Assembly: GCA_025201765.1 (NCBI GenBank)
Contig: MU623626.1
Coordinates: forward strand, 1-25,366
Reading direction: 5' to 3'
Source: Daldinia sp. FL1419
Taxonomy: Eukaryota; Ascomycota; Sordariomycetes; Xylariales; Hypoxylaceae
DNA: 25,366 bases
Below, one piece after another: positions 20,171-25,366 of the stretch (positions are counted from its first letter, which is position 1; each line of letters starts with the position of its first letter). The position numbers were made by a program, and so were the translations under genes. The notes beneath the pieces are model-generated. The model was not told where the DNA came from. It did no database searches and saw only the letters and a program-made list of their open reading frames with translations.

Positions 20171-20900
20171 TAAATATTCCTCCAGATACATTAAATATCA
20201 TAATAATATCCTTATTAATAACTGCAATAATCTTATAAAGGCCTTTCCATCCACCCTTTTCTTAATAAATAAAAACTTCATTATTAATGGATAAAGATAT
20301 AAACAGCATCTTTATAATATTAAGGCCATTACAAATATTAAACATATTTTAAATAGAATATTATAACTTAATCTTTTTAATTTTAATTATAACCTTTTAC
20401 ATTATCAAAACATAATAAGTTTAAGTAGGTATAAATAATAAATCCATATTAATTCTAGAATAAACTTCAAAAATAAATAATATAAAAATCAATCCATCAG
20501 AATTAACTATATCATTAACTACCTTCATAACCATCTATAATTATACTACCCTTAAACCAAAACCTTAAAATTCATCTATAATTATTTTATAAATTTAATA
20601 AATTAAATTATAATATTCTTCTACTTTACTAATAAATTAATATATTTTAATTGGTATTTGATGATATGTAATTCCAGTGATGCATGTTTCATTTTAAAAC
20701 TCTAGATTATTAAAATTTATTCCTACATTATATAAAATAATATCTGAAAAATTAAAATAAATATTAATCCAATATTTTTTTAACATTTTTTACATTTCTT
20801 TAATTATAATACCTTTCATAAATTATACTATTTAAAAACTAATGGTAATATCAATCACATATAAGATTGGTTATCCTTCTAAATATATAATATTAATAAC
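20171..20900 (-). pseudogene. copia-2 integrase core and C-terminal part
   Basis: Read on the minus strand, the core shows YVIDITISF with the first catalytic Asp intact (20850-20852), then LKKYWINIYF and IILYNVGINF where the second Asp is Asn (20727-20729, GAT to AAT). HQIPIK and ISKVEEYY follow, with the catalytic Glu intact (20619-20621). The second Asp position and the Glu are 36 codons apart, an exact D35E spacing. Downstream come VVNDIVNSDGLI, FEVYSRINMD, a CNGL word and the EKGGWKGLYKII box near 20230-20260, a C-terminal signature of this fungal integrase lineage. The enzyme would insert element DNA into chromosomes; the Asp to Asn change alone would inactivate it. Confidence 0.9.
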
Positions 20901-22250
20901 CATTTTATAATTAAAATCTATATTAAAATCCCTAAAAATAAACCTAAACTTTTATAAACCTTTACCCTTAATTTAACAATAATGATAAAATTTATTAATT
21001 TTTTTAAAACTATTTATATTAATATTATAATTAGTTTTATTTAGGAGATTATAAAGCTTTTCAATTGTAAAATAACCAAAACAAATATGTAAATATTATA
21101 ACTCCATTTCTATAAAATAGGTAATATTATTTAAATAAAACTATAAATATTCCTATTTTTATTTAATATTAATTATTATATCATTTTTATATATTAATTA
21201 ATTAATAATATTATTAAAATATATTTTTAAATAATTTATATCCTTAATTGAAAAAAAGAATAATATATTTAATTCTATAATATAAAAATTTATATTATTA
21301 AATAAAATATTAACTATAATTATATTTAATAATTTAATAAAAAATCTATTTTTAAACTTAATATTAATTTTTTTAATATAGATATAATTTATCTTAAACT
21401 TCCAATCAAAATATTCATTAATAAAAATAAAATATTATCCCTTATTTATTATTAAAATATAGATAATTCTAATATCTAATATAATATTTTAAAATATAAT
21501 TTTTGTATATTAATTTAAAATAAAAATAATATTAGTTTTTTTAATTATTAAAAAAATAGAAATTATAATATAATAATAGAATATTTAATTAAACAAATAT
21601 ACTACCACTATAAATTATATATCCTCATTATTTTCCAATTTTAAGATTATATTATAAATATTATTATCCTCTTATTTTAAATTTTAATCTTTAAATCTTT
21701 TATAATTTACCAAAAAAATCATATAATTTTTTTTAAATATACTATATTTAACCTTCCAATCTTCTTTAACCTTCTTATAATTAATTTCTAAATATTTAAT
21801 AAATTAACAACCTTCTTTTTTACATATCTAATATTTACATTTCCAAACTTTTTTAAATTATTTAAAGATATATTTTCCATCTTTATTATTTTTATAATAT
21901 TTTTTATTAATATAATTATTATAAATTTCTTTATTATTATTTTTATTAATATTATTGGTTATAAATTATTATAATATTTTTATAATTTTATAATTTTGGA
22001 AGAATATTTGAAATTTATTAATTAAAGTTATAATTATCCTTAATAATTCAAAAAATATATTTTAGAATTATAATATATTTTAATATACTTTATAAATAAT
22101 TGTAATAAATTATAATTTTCCTTTATAATTAAAACTAAATATTTTTTAATATAACCATAATCTATTAAATAAAATTTATAATATTTCCATATCTGTTTTC
22201 CTTTAACTTTACTTTTCTACTTTAATATTAAAAAAAATGGTACTTATCCA
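20901..22250 (-). pseudogene. copia-2 polyprotein, protease and integrase N-terminal region (decayed)
   Basis: Between the integrase core and the gag part the minus strand is very AT-rich, with many stops and no motif that could be named with confidence. By position it should hold the integrase zinc-binding region and the aspartic protease. G is almost absent on the plus strand, so the coding strand lost C. Confidence 0.45.
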
Positions 22251-24122
22251 ATTTTAATAATATTGGTTTTTATTTTTTATAATATTGAAATAATATTGTA
22301 AGGTAAAATATATATTGATAAAATATTAATGTTGGGGAATGTCATATAAGAAATAAAAGGATATTCTTCCTATTAATATTATTAAAAATATGGTATGAAA
22401 TTGTAATAGGTATATATTTATTATAAAATATGTTTTTAGGAAGAATTTAAATTTATTTTTAAAAATATTATATAATTTTCCAATATAATTATTATTAATA
22501 TTTTAAACTTTTTTAAAATATTTTACAATAATAGATGAACATATTTTATTAGGAATATATTTTAAGGAAATCATAAAATAGGTTAATGTTTATTAATTAT
22601 TAATAAATATAAAAATTTAATCTTAAAAGATTTTTCTTTATATAAATAATGGTACTATTGGGAAGAAAAAACTGTAACTTTTTGTTAATTAATTCCCTCT
22701 ACCTGTTCTAATATTTAAGAATAACGCTATAATTATATATAAATTATTTAATAGCAATTTAGGAAATTTAAAACCATTTTTTGGGATTAGAGGAAGAAAT
22801 TAGGCTGGTATAGGACTTACACCATATTCAGGGTTATAATTTAAATTATATCTTTATTATGTAGGATAGGTAAAATAAGTTAAAAAAGGGTGAAGGTAAT
22901 GGTAATTAGGTAAATGCTAAGGGTTTTTATTAAAAAAAGAACCCAAGAAAAATATTAGGTGTTGGTTGATTCCCTTACCGGAATTATTTTAATTAATTAG
23001 GTGGTTTTTAAATCCCTTAAGAACTATAATAGAATCCTATAAGATAAAAATAGGGTAATAATTAATATAATAGAATTGTGATTAGGGAGGGGAAGGAATT
23101 ACAAAATAAGTTCCACTTAAGTTATTAATAAAGTATTAAAAATAAAAAAGGGGTTAGGTAATAATAATTATAAGGTAAAAAATATGTATTATATAAGGTA
23201 AAAAAGATTATAAAAGGTGGTATTTGATTATTCCACCTATATAATTTAATAAGCAAATATTTGTAGGTTGTAAATTACTGATTATTATTATTGTACAAGT
23301 ACTGTTACTTAAATAATTATTCTTATATTAGAATATATTAATCTTCTTTCAATATTAATTATTAATATTTTTTATATTAATATATTAAACCATTTAAACT
23401 TTATAACTTTTAATTTATTTAAATTTTATTATAATAATTTACTTATAAATACAAAATTACTAAATATTTTTATATAATTAATATTTAATTTTTTTATATA
23501 AATATCTTTTTATATTAATATTATTTATAAAATGATTTTAATTGATTTTAATATATTAATAAAATTATTTATAATAAATTCCTTAAAATATTCCTTATAT
23601 TCAACCAACATTTTATTAAATATATATATATACAAAGAATTTAAATCCATGGCTTTAAAATTTCTTATCATTTATAATACCCAAATTACCTTTTATTTAA
23701 GAATTATATTTATAAGAATAATACTTATCCATCTTATAACCTTATAATTAAATTAATTAATAAATATTATATTTTAAAAGGATAAATATTTTATTAATTC
23801 ACAAAACATATCCATATTTTCTACTTAAACAACATTTATATTATTAAATAAAATATGATTTTATAATTATATTAAATTTTTTAATTAAGATATTATGAAA
23901 ACAAATATTAAAAATAAATATAATAATAAGAATAATAATTTAAGAAAATATATATTTTAAAAGTTAAATAATATTAAATAATAATTATTTATTATAAAGA
24001 TAATTAAAAACATAATATTAATATTATTTATATTATTACAATAAAGGCTTCCAAATTATTATAATAATAACTCTTCTAACCTTATTAATTTATATTATTA
24101 ATTATTTAACAATATTAATTAA
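22251..24122 (-). pseudogene. copia-2 gag region and 5' leader (decayed)
   Basis: Upstream part of copia-2, next to the 5' LTR. The block 22640-23250 keeps more G and C, and on the minus strand reads a Pro-rich stretch (NPEYGVSPIPA near 22830, then LPLIPKNGF). This would suit the end of a gag protein, but no zinc knuckle was found. Mutation polarity differs here from the rest of the element: C is scarce on the plus strand from about 22260 to 23300 and G is scarce again after that. The plus-strand open frame at 23532-23747 is a shadow in AT-rich sequence. A primer-binding site next to the LTR could not be identified. Confidence 0.5.
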
Positions 24123-24326
24123 TGTTGGTAGATATATATATAAAATAAAAATAAAATAATAATAAAACAAATAACAATAAAAATAAAACTGGTATATTGT
24201 AATTGTTTAAAGAAGAAAATTATTTAAAAGAGATAGGTAGGAAACCTATCCTTATATAACAATAGATACACAAGTATTTCTTAGGGGTTATATACTAAAC
24301 TAAGAACATAAGTCATACAACCACCA
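24123..24326 (-). repeat. copia-2 5' LTR
   Basis: 204 bp, partner of 18129-18332. On the minus strand it begins TGGTGGTTGTATGAC and holds TATATAAGG (about 24253-24261), a likely TATA box for the element promoter. It ends with CTACCAACA. It keeps more G and C than the 3' LTR. Confidence 0.92.
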
Positions 24327-24331
24327 CTTTA
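24327..24331 (+). repeat. Right target-site duplication of copia-2
   Basis: CTTTA, matching TTTTA at 18124-18128 apart from one transition. Confidence 0.7.
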
Positions 24332-24900
24332 AATATATCTTTATGATTTTTATTTTATCTTTAATTATATCCCTTAAATATTTAATAATACCATTTTAAA
24401 CTTATATATAAATTATTAAAGGTTTAATTTTTATATATAAATTTTTTAAATATATATAAATTATTAACTTTTTTTTAATAATTTCTTAATTAAATTCTTA
24501 AATTTTTAAGGTAATATTATATTAAATCTTTAAAATATTAATAAAATCTTTTAAAATTTTAATAATTAATATTATTATTTAATTTATAAAATAATAATTA
24601 AATATCATACTAATCTATTAATTTATAATTAATAATAAACTTATAAAACCATCATCTAATTCCTTAATATTATAAAAATTAAAAATTAATTTTACTTTTA
24701 AAATTTTATTAATATATTTAAATATTTAATTTATTTAATATTTAATCTTAATAATAATACATATTTCATAATTAATTATTTTAATTCCTTTAATTTAAAT
24801 TTTAATATTTATTTTAATAAGGTTTTTTAATATTTATAGATTTAAATATCTTAATCTTAAATATTATCTAAATATATTTATTATTAATATTTACTTTTTT
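24332..24900 (-). pseudogene. copia-1 integrase core
   Basis: The minus strand continues the copia-1 frame beyond the copia-2 insertion. It shows FYNIKELDDGFISLLLIIN (the region around the first catalytic Asp; family: D---p----gy-y-l-fiDd-sr), KILKDFINILK, and an IKIKPLIIYI stretch standing for the SAPYTP box. VQNGIIKYL replaces the QNG-aER box, where the catalytic Glu codon now reads Lys (GAA to AAA). KDKIKIIKIYLK follows, reaching the target duplication. When copia-2 is ignored the frame runs on directly into 18123 and below. Confidence 0.8.
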
Positions 24901-25366
24901 TAATTAAATTTATTATATTATATATAAAATATTAATTTAAATATTTTAAAAGGGATATTTTTAAATACAAATTAATTAAAATAATTAATAAATTTAATTA
25001 TAATTTTATTATTTTAAAATTTTAAATAAATACATTCTTAATAATTATCCTATTAATACCTTTATCTTTTAAAAATTTATAAGGATATAAAATTACAAAT
25101 GAAATTTAAATAATATATTATATCCAAAAACCTAATTTTTATAACATTATTAATATATTTAATTTTAATATTAATATATTTATAACTTAATATTTAAATT
25201 TTATTATTTTTAATAATAATATATTTTTTTAAAAAAATTTTTTTATAATTAATAAATTTTAATATTTAATTAAAAATATATATTATAATTTTTAAATTTA
25301 ATATAATTAAATTTTTTAAAAAATAATAATTTATATTATAAATAATATTTATAATATTTATTATAA
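24901..25366 (-). pseudogene. copia-1 upstream part (protease/gag side), cut by the window edge
   Basis: Almost pure A/T with G nearly absent. By position it should be the integrase zinc region, protease and gag of copia-1, but no motif was recognised. The element's 5' LTR is outside the window. Confidence 0.4.

Larger units (their letters stand above)
18129..24326 (-). mobile_element. copia-2: complete but RIP-inactivated Ty1/copia element
   Basis: A full-length LTR retrotransposon of 6198 bp on the minus strand, with its 5' LTR on the right. It has two 204-bp LTRs, a purine tract before the 3' LTR, a polyprotein remnant in the order gag, protease region, integrase, RT and RNase H, and a 5-bp target duplication. 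Integrase before RT marks it as Ty1/copia and not gypsy. It belongs to a different lineage from copia-1: its RT active site is of the QTDD type and its RNase H ends with a NPADAMTK-like box. Both copies are dead by the same mutation process. Confidence 0.92.

Noticed and set aside
20171..20900. Gypsy-type integrase
   Set aside because: The integrase lies upstream of RT and RNase H in the element, which is the Ty1/copia order.
23532..23747. Plus-strand open frame of 71 codons
   Set aside because: It is antisense to the upstream part of copia-2 and of low complexity (Ile, Leu, Asn, Lys).
1..25366. Mitochondrial or plasmid DNA because of the AT content
   Set aside because: There are no mitochondrial genes, tRNAs or rRNAs. 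Nuclear LINE and copia elements with RIP-type transitions fill the window.

Overview
This window looks like nuclear DNA from an AT-rich, transposon-filled compartment of a filamentous ascomycete (Pezizomycotina). By eye A and T make up about four fifths or more of it. No intact gene is visible. Every recognisable coding stretch is a transposable-element gene broken by stops and substitutions of the kind left by repeat-induced point mutation (RIP, C to T and G to A). Gln codons have become stops and catalytic Asp codons have become Asn. No rRNA, tRNA, CRISPR array or host gene was found.

Layout. (1) 1-4040: four pieces of one Tad-like non-LTR retrotransposon (LINE) family with TAAA/TTTA tails, in both orientations, including a head-to-head pair. 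(2) 4313-9450: a degenerate satellite-like domain built from a repeat of about 137-161 bp and a longer module of about 300 bp. It flips orientation several times and holds a two-copy higher-order repeat of exactly 584 bp. The 138-bp monomer is 46 codons long and still reads as a repeated peptide. (3) 9450 to the right edge: one old Ty1/copia element on the minus strand (here copia-1), cut into pieces by three younger insertions.

The insertions into copia-1 can be read almost to the base. A LINE (9630-12303) sits in its 3' LTR with a 13-bp target duplication. A Helitron-like, repeat-filled element (about 13520-16576) interrupts the reverse transcriptase just after its catalytic YxDD box. A second, complete copia element (copia-2, 18129-24326) with two 204-bp LTRs and a 5-bp target duplication interrupts the integrase. 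When copia-2 is ignored, the copia-1 integrase frame runs on across the gap. The two copia-2 LTRs have the same length and differ by about 43 substitutions, all transitions, which is direct evidence of RIP after insertion.

The least mutated stretches are the first 240 bases of the LINE at 9630 (an 80-codon open RT segment), short GC islands near 3000-3260, 7050-7260, 12310-12440 and 13545-13640, and parts of LINE 3' ends. Possible novelties are the higher-order, peptide-coding satellite that is shared with the Helitron-like element, the kilobase-scale strand polarity of the mutations, and the stacked insertion record. Family assignments come from motif recognition only; no database search was possible.
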